From: Pseudomonas sp. CC120222-01a
Lineage (GTDB): Bacteria > Pseudomonadota > Gammaproteobacteria > Pseudomonadales > Pseudomonadaceae
NCBI RefSeq assembly: GCF_003097235.1
Contig: NZ_QEQQ01000012.1
Coordinates: 109,462 to 173,461, forward strand
DNA length: 64,000 nt
Direction: 5' to 3'
The notes beneath the pieces were generated by a model. That model made no database searches, was not told the DNA's origin, and saw nothing but the letters and a program-made list of their open reading frames with translations. The translations under genes and the position numbers were made by a program. Below, one piece after another: positions 51,604 to 58,757 of the stretch (its first letter is position 1; each line of letters starts with the position of its first letter).

Positions 51604-52554
51604 TCAGCGACGCACGACGCCCGGTAGCACGCAGAGCATCTCGAACAACAGGTTGGCGCCAAGCAGCGAGGTGTTGCCGGTGGTGTCGTAAGGCGGGGAG
51701 ACTTCAACCAGGTCACAGCCGATCAGGTCCAGGCCGTGGCAGCCGCGAATGATCTCCATCGCCTGGATGGTGGTCAAGCCGCCAATTTCCGGGGTACCGG
51801 TGCCTGGGGCCCAGGCCGGGTCGATGCCGTCGATGTCGAACGACAGGTACACCGGGCCACCGCCGACCTTTTCACGCACTTCGGCCATCAGCGGTTCCAG
51901 CGACTTGTGCCAGCACTCTTCGGCCTGGACCACGCGGAAGCCCTGGCGGCGGCTCCAGTTGAAGTCGTCGGCGGTGTAGCCCTGGGCGCGCAGGCCGATC
52001 TGCACCACGCGGTCGCAATCGAGCAGGCCTTCTTCCACGGCGCGGCGGAAGGTGGTGCCGTGGGCGATCTTCTCGCCGAACATGTGGTCGTTGACGTCGG
52101 CGTGGGCATCGATGTGCACCAGGCCGATCTTGCCGTGCTTCTTGTGCAGGGCACGCAGGATCGGCAGGGTGATGGTGTGGTCGCCACCCAGGGTCATCGG
52201 GATGACATTGTGCTCGACGATCTCGTCGTAGGCTTCTTCGATGATGCGCACGGCGTCGAGCAGGTTGAAGGTGTTGATCGCCACGTCACCGATGTCGGCC
52301 ACCGACAGCGAGTCGAACGGGGCGGCACCGGTGGCCATGTTGTACGGGCGGATCATCACCGATTCGGCGCGGATCTGGCGCGGGCCGAAACGGGTGCCGG
52401 AGCGCAGCGAGGTGCCGATGTCCAGCGGTACGCCGATGAACGCGGCGTCCAGGCCTTGGGCACTTTGCAGGTGGGGGAGACGGAGCATGGTGGCGATGCC
52501 GCCGAAACGCGGCATTTCGTTGCCGCCCAGTGGTTGGTGGAGAACTTTGTCCAC
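51604..52554 (-). CDS. gbuA: guanidinobutyrase (ureohydrolase)
   Basis: A 316-residue arginase-superfamily enzyme with both metal motifs: GGDHT, HIDAHADVND and SFDIDGIDPAWAPG. The N-terminus HQPLGGNEMPRFGGIATMLRLPH closely matches my memory of P. aeruginosa GbuA, which hydrolyses 4-guanidinobutyrate to GABA and urea. I start at GTG 52554 because GAGG lies seven bases before it and the protein then begins xDKVLHQPLGG; an ATG four codons earlier is possible. Paired with a divergent LysR regulator, as for gbuA/gbuR. Confidence 0.88.
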   Translation of the reverse strand: MDKVLHQPLGGNEMPRFGGIATMLRLPHLQSAQGLDAAFIGVPLDIGTSLRSGTRFGPRQIRAESVMIRPYNMATGAAPFDSLSVADIGDVAINTFNLLDAVRIIEEAYDEIVEHNVIPMTLGGDHTITLPILRALHKKHGKIGLVHIDAHADVNDHMFGEKIAHGTTFRRAVEEGLLDCDRVVQIGLRAQGYTADDFNWSRRQGFRVVQAEECWHKSLEPLMAEVREKVGGGPVYLSFDIDGIDPAWAPGTGTPEIGGLTTIQAMEIIRGCHGLDLIGCDLVEVSPPYDTTGNTSLLGANLLFEMLCVLPGVVRR

Positions 52555-52778
52555 GGTGGGCCTCATCAGTCGGTCGATTGTTCTGTTTGTTCGAACCTGT
52601 GCCGCCGCACGCCTTTCAAGTCTGGATCGCTGGCGGGCAGGGACATTTCGGCCAAGTCTGCGCAAGGTAGTGCGTGGGAAAAATCGCTACCGGCAAATAC
52701 TTACTTCAGGAATTTCTGAACTAAAGGCCGCAGGAGCGGTTAGACTGCGCGCAAATACCCCTGCGGACCCGTTGCACC

Positions 52779-53672
52779 ATGGCCTCGACCTTGCCCGACC
52801 TGAAACTGCTGCGCATCTTCGTCAGCGTGGTGCGCCACCAGGGGTTCGCCAATGCCCAGCGCGAGCTCAACCTGTCGACCTCGGCCATCAGTACCTACAT
52901 GAGCCAGCTTGAAGGTGGCTTGGGTATCGTCTTGTGCCACCGTGGCCGCGGCGGCTTCAGCCTGACCAGCAAGGGTGAGCTGTTCCACCAGGAGACACTG
53001 CGCCTGCTGGCCGAGCTGGATGGTTTCGAACAATACGCCGCAGCGCTTAAGGGCGAGCTGCGTGGCACCCTCAACCTCGGCGTGATCGACTCCACCGTAG
53101 GCGACCAGGCGCTGCCCTTGGCCGAGGCCATCGGGGCCTATAGCCAGGAACACCCGGCGGTGCACCTGCACCTGTCAGTGTCCAGCCCCTACGAGCTGCA
53201 GCTCGGCGTGCAGGACAACCGATTGGACCTGGCCATTGGTGCGTTTTCCTCGCGCATGAGTGGCTTGCTTTATCAGCCGCTTTACCGCGAACAGCATTGG
53301 CTTTATTGCAGCAGCCGCCACTCGTTGTTTGCTGAGCGGCGCATCCCCGAACAGGTGGTGACCCAGCAACGCATGGTGGGGCGTGGCTACTGGAGCCAGG
53401 CCGAACTGGCCAGGCACGGCTTCAAGCACAGTGCGGCGACGGTGGAAAGCATGGAGGCGCAGCTGATCCTGATTCTCTCGGGCGCCTACATTGGCTACCT
53501 GCCCGAGCACTACGCCCAGGCATGGGTCGACAAGGGTGACCTCAGAGTGCTATCGCCGGCCACTTTCGGGTACCAGGCGCCATTCTCGCTGATCGTCCGC
53601 AGGGGGCGTAGTCGAGAGCCGTTGATTCAAACATTCCGAGATCTGCTCAAGAGCCAGTTGAATGTCGGTTGA
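52779..53672 (+). CDS. gbuR: LysR regulator, GbuR-like
   Basis: A 297-residue LTTR, divergent from the ureohydrolase gene by about 220 bp. Helix-turn-helix region: FVSVVRHQGFANAQRELNLSTSAISTYMSQLEGGLG. The effector domain (about 95-290) is followed by a short basic tail. Gene order and divergence match gbuR, which activates gbuA in response to 4-guanidinobutyrate. The identity rests on synteny and the overall match. Confidence 0.82.
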   Translation: MASTLPDLKLLRIFVSVVRHQGFANAQRELNLSTSAISTYMSQLEGGLGIVLCHRGRGGFSLTSKGELFHQETLRLLAELDGFEQYAAALKGELRGTLNLGVIDSTVGDQALPLAEAIGAYSQEHPAVHLHLSVSSPYELQLGVQDNRLDLAIGAFSSRMSGLLYQPLYREQHWLYCSSRHSLFAERRIPEQVVTQQRMVGRGYWSQAELARHGFKHSAATVESMEAQLILILSGAYIGYLPEHYAQAWVDKGDLRVLSPATFGYQAPFSLIVRRGRSREPLIQTFRDLLKSQLNVG

Positions 53673-53708
53673 AGGGTGAAATTTTGTAGGACAATCCGAC
53701 TGGATGCC

Positions 53709-53736
53709 CTAAATAAAATTTCAAATTAGCCGCTAA
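53709..53736 (+). promoter_or_regulatory. sigma-28 (FliA) type promoter of the chemoreceptor gene
   Basis: CTAAA at 53709-53713, a 15-bp spacer, then GCCGCTAA at 53729-53736. This matches the TAAA-N15-GCCGATAA FliA consensus with one mismatch. It lies 69 bp before the start codon, as expected for a motility-regulated chemoreceptor. Confidence 0.75.
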
Positions 53737-53804
53737 CCTTCCCACGCTCTGCTAGTTATTTAGTTGTGCTGCCCCTCACATCCCTCTTCGAAGGACCGTT
53801 CAAG

Positions 53805-55370
53805 ATGCGCATGAACTTGCCCGTCACTGAGCACGAAAGAACTTTTACCCAAGAGCAGCGCCTGATCTCCACCACGGATCTCGACAGTCGCATCACCTAC
53901 TGCAACGACGCCTTCGTCGCGATCAGCGGTTTTACCTACGACGAACTGGTCGGCCAGACGCACAACCTGGTGCGTCACCCAGACATGCCCCCCGCCGTAT
54001 TCGGCCATATGTGGGAGACCATCAAGCAAGGCAAACCCTGGATGGGGGTGGTCAAGAACCGCGCCAAGAATGGTGATCACTACTGGGTCAGCGCCTATGT
54101 CACGGCGATCTATGAGAACGGCCGCATCAGTGGCTACGAGTCGGTGCGCTCGGTACCGACCCGCGAGCAGATCCGCCGTGCCGAAGCCCTGTACGCACGG
54201 CTGCGCGCAGGCAAGTCGCCGACGCCCTGGGCAGCCCGGTTCGGGCGCGGCCTGGCCAGTGGCGGGCCATTGATCGGTGCTGGCCTGTTGTCGGCTGCCG
54301 GCTATCTCTGGCTGCCACCTTATCTGGCTCTGGGTGTGCTGATGACCAGCTTGCTGGTGGCCTGGTACCTGATCGAGCGTCAGCAAAACCAAAGGATTCG
54401 CCGCACGCTTGCTGAACACCCGAAGGCGTTCACCAGCCCCCTGGTGGCCCTGACTTACAGTGACAATCCTGGCCTGCTGGGCCAGCTCGACCTCGCCATC
54501 ATCAGTGAAGAAGCGCGCCTGCAAACCGCGCTTACCCGCCTGGTGGATGCTGGCGTCGGGGTAAAGTCTCGCGCCGCGCAATCGGCCGACCTGTCCGATG
54601 CCCAGGCGCAGATGCTCGACCGCCAGCGCAGCGAGACCGACCAGTCGGCCACGGCCATCGCGCAGATGGCCGCGACCATCCAGGAAGTCACCCACAACGT
54701 GCAAAGCACGGCGCATGCTGCAGGTGACGCCGACCAGTTGGCCCAGCAAGGCAGCGAGCTGGCGCAGCAGAGCCTGAAGGCCATGGGCAGCATGAACGAG
54801 GCGGTGAGTGACATCGGCCAGGCGGTCAATGCCCTGGCCGAGCAGACCCAGTCGATCGGCAGCGTGGTTGACGTGATCACCTCGATTGCCGAGCAGACCA
54901 ACCTGCTGGCGCTCAACGCCGCGATCGAGGCGGCACGCGCTGGCGAGCAGGGCAGGGGCTTTGCCGTGGTCGCCGATGAGGTGCGTTCGCTGGCCCAGCG
55001 CACACGCTCCTCTACCAATGAGATCCATCAGATCATCGCCTCGCTGCGTGCCGGTGCCGAGCGGGCGGTGAGCACCGCCAGCCACGGCGAGCAGATCTCG
55101 CGGGACAGCGTGCAGAGTGTCGAGGCAGTGCAGACGGCGCTGGCCGGGATCGCCCAGGCGGTCAGCCGCATTACTGGCATGAGCCAGCAGATGGCCACGG
55201 CGTCGGAGCAGCAGAGCCATGTGGCCGAGGACATCAACCAGCAGATCGTGCGGATTGCCCAGCTGTGCGACCAGTCGGCGGGGCAGGCCAAGCAAGGGGC
55301 CGAGATCAGCCAGGACCTGGAGCGGATGGCCGAGTACCTGCATAGCCTGGCGGAGCGGTTCAACCGATAG
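53805..55370 (+). CDS. aer: Aer-type methyl-accepting chemotaxis protein
   Basis: A 521-residue receptor. A PAS domain (about 18-115) contains FVAISGFTYDELVGQTHNLVRHPDMP, the FAD-binding region of Aer proteins. Two hydrophobic segments follow near 150-190, then the signalling hairpin tip EQTNLLALNAAIEAARAG and QGRGFAVVADEVRSLAQRT. It should steer the cell by redox or oxygen status. I take ATG 53805 with GAAGGA upstream. From memory KT2440 has three Aer proteins, and this would be the PP_4521 (Aer-3) one. Confidence 0.87.
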   Translation: MRMNLPVTEHERTFTQEQRLISTTDLDSRITYCNDAFVAISGFTYDELVGQTHNLVRHPDMPPAVFGHMWETIKQGKPWMGVVKNRAKNGDHYWVSAYVTAIYENGRISGYESVRSVPTREQIRRAEALYARLRAGKSPTPWAARFGRGLASGGPLIGAGLLSAAGYLWLPPYLALGVLMTSLLVAWYLIERQQNQRIRRTLAEHPKAFTSPLVALTYSDNPGLLGQLDLAIISEEARLQTALTRLVDAGVGVKSRAAQSADLSDAQAQMLDRQRSETDQSATAIAQMAATIQEVTHNVQSTAHAAGDADQLAQQGSELAQQSLKAMGSMNEAVSDIGQAVNALAEQTQSIGSVVDVITSIAEQTNLLALNAAIEAARAGEQGRGFAVVADEVRSLAQRTRSSTNEIHQIIASLRAGAERAVSTASHGEQISRDSVQSVEAVQTALAGIAQAVSRITGMSQQMATASEQQSHVAEDINQQIVRIAQLCDQSAGQAKQGAEISQDLERMAEYLHSLAERFNR

Positions 55371-55383
55371 ATCCAGGTTTGCA

Positions 55384-55476
55384 GGCCCATTCGCGGGCAC
55401 GCCCGCTCCCACAGCTACTGCACAAATTTCGCGCCCTGTGCGATGCCTGTGGGAGCGGGCAAGCTCGCGAATGGCC
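55384..55476. repeat. paired REP elements
   Basis: Inverted REP pair (GGCCCATTCGCGGGCACG and its mirror with CGGGCAAGCTCGCG) between aer and the DTW gene. Confidence 0.85.
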
Positions 55477-55535
55477 CGCAAAGCGGGCCCAAACTTCCGG
55501 CCTGTGGCAAAATTCTCCTACCAACGGAGAACCCC

Positions 55536-56132
55536 ATGCCCAGACCCCGCTGCGAACGCTGCCAGCGCCCGCTCGACCATTGCCTTTGCCCGCTGATTTC
55601 CAGCCTCGACAGCCGCACCCGCGTGGTTCTGCTGCAGCACCCCAGTGAAACCAGTCACGCGCTCAATACCGCCCGCCTGGCCGCCCTGGGCTTGGTCAAT
55701 GCCGAACTGCGGGTCGGGGAAGTCTTCGCTGATCTTGCCGAACTGTTGGCGACCCCAGGCTATCGCCCCGTGCTGCTGTTCCCGGGCGAGCAGGCGCAAG
55801 CGCTGACAGCCTACGGCGAAACGGACGACAAGCCGTTCATGTTGATCGTCCCCGACGGCACCTGGCGCAAGGCACGCAAGCTGCTGTACCTGAACCCGCT
55901 GCTGGAGGCGCTGCCCAGGGTGACGCTGGCGCAAGTGGCGCCTTCACGCTACCGCCTGCGCAAGGCGCCGGAGCCGGGGGCGGTGTCGACTATCGAGGCG
56001 GTGGTGCAGGCGTTGAATGTGCTGGAGCAGCCCGAAGGTTTCAATCAGTTGCTACGGCCGTTCGAGGCGCTGATCGAAGGGCAGATCAGGGCAATGGGCG
56101 CCGATGTGTTCGAGCGGAACCATTCTGAATGA
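55536..56132 (+). CDS. tapT: DTW-domain tRNA-uridine aminocarboxypropyltransferase
   Basis: A 198-residue SPOUT-like enzyme. A zinc-binding cysteine set (RCERCQRPLDHCLCPL, residues 5-20), the S-adenosylmethionine-binding PSETSHALNTARLA near 38 and the DTW-type motif DGTWRKARK near 111. The C-terminus has RLRKAPEPGAVSTIEAV. It adds the acp3 group to uridine 47 of tRNAs (TapT/YfiP). GGAGAA precedes the ATG. Confidence 0.87.
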   Translation: MPRPRCERCQRPLDHCLCPLISSLDSRTRVVLLQHPSETSHALNTARLAALGLVNAELRVGEVFADLAELLATPGYRPVLLFPGEQAQALTAYGETDDKPFMLIVPDGTWRKARKLLYLNPLLEALPRVTLAQVAPSRYRLRKAPEPGAVSTIEAVVQALNVLEQPEGFNQLLRPFEALIEGQIRAMGADVFERNHSE

Positions 56133-56141
56133 AGGCCATTT

Positions 56142-56297
56142 CCTACAGGTTTAGTAGGCAATCCGGGTGGTTACACCGCTTGCGGTAAAGCCTTTGGAGA
56201 GATAAATTCCCTCTGTCGCGGCAAACTCCGCGATCGGGTTTGGCGACCCGGATAACTTGGCGTAACAGCGCCCCACACGATTGCAGGCGCTTTTTTT
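56142..56297 (+). ncRNA. C4-like antisense RNA candidate
   Basis: A densely structured stretch without a gene. Visible pairings: CCTAC/GTAGG (56142-56158), a long-range ATCCGGGT/ACCCGGAT stem (56161-56168 with 56246-56253), ACCGC-TT-GCGGT (56175-56186), TCGCGG-CAAACT-CCGCGA (56216-56233), and a terminator AGCGCC/GGCGCT with T-run (56267-56297). AAACTCC (56223-56229) is complementary to GGAGTTT (56437-56443), the Shine-Dalgarno region of the next small ORF. TTGGCGA (56240-56246) is complementary to TCGCCAA (56370-56376). Two loops complementary to a downstream leader are the C4 layout of phage P1. Family membership is inference. Confidence 0.6.
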
Positions 56298-56334
56298 GCG
56301 CCCGCAGCCTCGTGCCATGGCGGCTGTGCGTGGG

Positions 56335-56440
56335 AGACCTTCGGGTCTGCCGGGTTCCAAGTTCCCGGTTCGCCAACCTGCGTACAGCTGCCACCCAATT
56401 GTTTGGCGACGATACGTGGTAGCTCCAACCTAACTTGGAG
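56335..56440 (+). promoter_or_regulatory. structured leader with SD-sequestering hairpin
   Basis: Hairpins AGACC-TTCG-GGTCT (56335-56348, a C(UUCG)G tetraloop), CCGGG/CCCGG (56350-56368), TCGCCAA/TTGGCGA (56370-56376 with 56403-56409) and CTCCAA/TTGGAG (56423-56440). The last hides the GGAG Shine-Dalgarno of the 46-aa ORF, so translation would need it to open. The region 56298-56444 holds no convincing gene otherwise. Confidence 0.6.
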
Positions 56441-56448
56441 TTTCATGC

Positions 56449-56589
56449 ATGCTTACCTTGAGCCCTGCCAGGATCCTCGCATTCGTTCTCCGCCGGCGTG
56501 ATTTGCCAGCACTAGCCCACCACCGTTTCTGTCCGGTCTGTAGTCGATTTTGTTCCGCTTGCGCAGCGAGGAGGGGACTCGATGACTGA
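56449..56589 (+). CDS. small cysteine-rich ORF, 46 aa
   Basis: ATG at 56449 with GGAG (56437-56440) eight bases before it. The peptide has a hydrophobic, arginine-rich start (MLTLSPARILAFVLRRRD) and a Cys-x2-Cys-x3-Cys-x2-Cys cluster (residues 28-38), which could bind zinc. It ends eight bases inside the next gene, so the two may be coupled. No homologue comes to mind. An overlapping ATG at 56445 gives an 18-aa frame and is less well placed. Confidence 0.4.
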   Translation: MLTLSPARILAFVLRRRDLPALAHHRFCPVCSRFCSACAARRGLDD

Positions 56590-56809
56590 TCAGGAGCTTC
56601 TGCTCAACATCCGAAGCTATGCCTGGACACTCGAACTGCTTGGCGAGGCGCTCGTTCAGCATGATGAAGTGCTGGAGTGTGAGCACAATCCTCAGCTGAG
56701 TTTTCGCAATACTGCGGGGATTCATCAGGCAATCCGTATTATCAGTCGATTGGCCAGTGAGCATTGTGGGAAGTTGAGCCAGTTGCAGGAAGACTTTGGT
56801 CCGGATTGA
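56582..56809 (+). CDS. hypothetical small helical protein, 75 aa
   Basis: Strong AGGAGG site eight bases before the ATG. A 75-residue acidic helical protein (RSYAWTLELLGEALVQHDEV, then GIHQAIRIISRLASEHC) of a type I recall as common and often multicopy in P. putida, resembling DUF3077-like proteins. Not a secreted or membrane protein. Its link to the upstream structured RNA suggests phage-derived or defence-related regulation, which is inference. Confidence 0.65.
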   Translation: MTDQELLLNIRSYAWTLELLGEALVQHDEVLECEHNPQLSFRNTAGIHQAIRIISRLASEHCGKLSQLQEDFGPD

Positions 56810-56866
56810 ACGCTTTTGCGGTGAGAGGGGGCGAGTGAGGGCATCTAAGTGTATGCCTTGGCATCT

Positions 56867-57219
56867 TCAGCGCCTGTGAGATCGAGCGCCGCCCGCGCGG
56901 CGCATCGCGGGCAAGCCCGCTCCCACATCTGTTTCGGGCCAGTCACTCCTGTGAAGCCAACAGGGACCGCCTTGTTGGCATGGCAATGCATCTCGGTGGA
57001 CGCTGATGCTGCTCCACCTGTCTCCAGTCATGCACCCAGGCGGTCAGTGGCGACCTCACAGGAGTAACTGGCCCAAAACAAATACTGCTCCACCTTTCTT
57101 CAGTCATGTACCAAGGCGGTCCCTGTTGGCGGCACAGGAGTGACTGGCCCGAAACAGATGTGGGAGCGGGCTTGCCCGCGATGCGCCGCGCGGGCGGCGC
57201 TCGATCTCACAGGCGCTGA
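56867..57219. repeat. compound repeat: 108-bp inverted repeat with internal 76-bp direct repeat
   Basis: The left arm 56867-56974 and right arm 57112-57219 are inverted copies matching at 106 of 108 bases. The arms contain a REP core and a GC-rich palindromic word (CGCCGCCCGCGCGGCG). The 76-bp unit at 57009-57084 (CTGCTCCACC...) recurs diverged at 57085-57160, and its last half is part of the right arm. No gene lies in 56810-57265. It may be a small non-autonomous element (MITE-like) or a nested REP cluster. Confidence 0.75.
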
Positions 57220-57265
57220 GAATCTCAAGGCATGCACCTGGCAGCCCTCACACAATCCAAACCAG

Positions 57266-58618
57266 TCACCGTTCCCGCAGCGCCTCGGTCCGTGCCTTGA
57301 GCACCGGCTTGAGCAGATAATCCAGCACACTCTTCTGCCCGGTGATGATATCCACCGTGGCCACCATCCCGGGGATGATCAGCAACGGCTTGTTGTCCCC
57401 GCCCAGGTGGTTCTTCTCGGTCCGCACCTGGATCAGGTAGAACGCATTGCCCTTGTCGTCGGTGACGGTGTCGGCGCTGATCAGCTCCAGCTTGGCCTTG
57501 AGCCCGCCGTAGATGGTGTAGTCATAGGCACTGAACTTGACCATCGCCGGTTGCCCGGGGTGCAGGAAGGCCACATCCTGCGGCCGCACCTTGGCCTCGA
57601 TCAGCAGGTTGTCCTCGATCGGCACGATCTCTACCAGGTCGCTGCCTGGCTGCACCACGCCGCCGATGGTATTGACCTTGAGCAGCTTGACGATGCCGCG
57701 CACCGGCGAGACCACGGTGGTGCGGTTGACCCGGTCGTCGATGGCGATGCTGGTGGCGGTGATCTTGGAAAGCTCGGTGCGCTTGTCGTTCAGCTCCTTG
57801 GCCGCGTCCGAGCGGAAGCTGGCGTCGGACTCCTCGATCTTGCTCTTGATCTCGGCGATCGCCGCTTCGGCGCGGGGGATGGCCAGGCTGGTGGCATTGA
57901 GCTGGCCGCGGGCTTCCACGGTGCGTTGCTTGAGGCGCAGGATCTCCACCGGGGAAATGGCGCCCTTGCTCACCAGCGGCGCCGACATGTCCGTCTCCTG
58001 CTGCAACAGTGCCACGGCCGAGCGGTACTGATCGACCTTGGAACGGAACTCGGCCAGCTCCTGGTTCTTCTGCCGCAGCTGCTCGTTGAGGGTCTGTTTT
58101 TCGCTGGCCAGGCGCCGTTGGCGCGAGCCATACAGGGCCGTCTCGTCTTCGGCGACCTGGGGCGCCTTGCTGCGCACTTCGTCCGAGAGCACGAACGGGC
58201 GGCCTTCGGCTTCCGCCGACAGGCGCTCGACCTGGGCGGTCAGGGCATAACGGTCAGCCTCGCTCTCGCCTTTGTTGGACTTGAAGCGGGTGTCGTCCAG
58301 GCGGAGCAGGGTGGCGCCTTTCTCGACCATCTGGCCTTCGCGCACGAAGATCTCGGTGACGATACCGCCTTCGAGGTTCTGCACCACCTGGACCTTGCTC
58401 GACGGTATCGCCTTGCCTTCGCCGACCGTCACTTCGTCGAGCACCGCCAGGCTGGCCCAGACCAGTGCCACCAGCAACAGCGCGGCGGCCAGCCACACGG
58501 TCAGGCGCGACAGGCGTGGCGAGTCCTGCAGGGTGGCGCCGGCCAGTTCCGGCATGTAGTCGCGTTCGGCCCGTTTGTCGGCGCCATGGTTGCTGCGGAT
58601 GTTGTGGCTAAAGGACAT
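57266..58618 (-). CDS. lapC: type I secretion membrane fusion protein (LapC-like)
   Basis: A 450-residue HlyD-family protein. A single membrane helix near residues 38-60 (LSRLTVWLAAALLLVALVWAS), a biotinyl-lipoyl region (VQVVQNLEGGIVTEIFVREGQMVEKG) near 80, a long coiled coil at about 135-280 (SRQRRLASEKQTLNEQL) and a C-terminal beta-barrel (VRPQDVAFLHPGQPAMVKFSAYDY). I use ATG 58618 since the upstream frame crosses a REP. Third gene of the lapE-lapB-lapC operon. Orthology to LapC rather than a paralogue (MapC) is uncertain. Confidence 0.85.
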   Translation of the reverse strand: MSFSHNIRSNHGADKRAERDYMPELAGATLQDSPRLSRLTVWLAAALLLVALVWASLAVLDEVTVGEGKAIPSSKVQVVQNLEGGIVTEIFVREGQMVEKGATLLRLDDTRFKSNKGESEADRYALTAQVERLSAEAEGRPFVLSDEVRSKAPQVAEDETALYGSRQRRLASEKQTLNEQLRQKNQELAEFRSKVDQYRSAVALLQQETDMSAPLVSKGAISPVEILRLKQRTVEARGQLNATSLAIPRAEAAIAEIKSKIEESDASFRSDAAKELNDKRTELSKITATSIAIDDRVNRTTVVSPVRGIVKLLKVNTIGGVVQPGSDLVEIVPIEDNLLIEAKVRPQDVAFLHPGQPAMVKFSAYDYTIYGGLKAKLELISADTVTDDKGNAFYLIQVRTEKNHLGGDNKPLLIIPGMVATVDIITGQKSVLDYLLKPVLKARTEALRER

Positions 58619-58653
58619 GCCTACCTCACTTGTCTCAGTGGCAAGGCGCGGTC

Positions 58654-58740
58654 CCTGTGGGAGCGGGCTTGCCCGCGAACACCGGCAAAGCCGGTGCCAC
58701 ACACCGCGGTGTCTGCTTCGCGGGCACGCCCGCTCCCACA
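58654..58740. repeat. paired REP elements inside the secretion operon
   Basis: A REP pair lies in the 139-bp gap between the LapB-like and LapC-like genes, with two extra small palindromes (CCGGCAAAGCCGG and CACCGCGGTG) in the centre. It may lower downstream expression or stabilise the upstream transcript. Confidence 0.85.
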
Positions 58741-58757
58741 GGGTTGAGTATGTTGAG

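Noticed and set aside
56171..56446. 91-codon minus-strand frame (and a 60-codon plus-strand frame) in the structured region
   Set aside because: Both cross the hairpins and the terminator, have poor starts and biased composition. The RNA-structure explanation covers the sequence better, although an Ash/Icd-like relic cannot be excluded.
49921..57265. Possible prophage remnant around the C4-like RNA
   Set aside because: No integrase, structural, lysis or replication genes, and no att-like direct repeats, are visible on either side.
13528..58740. REP pairs as transcription terminators
   Set aside because: Most have no T-run and occur in both orientations, including within the lapB-lapC operon, so I list them as repeats rather than terminators.
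57140..58747. 535-codon plus-strand frame over the lapC region
   Set aside because: Runs through REP sequences at both ends and is antisense to a clear HlyD-family gene.
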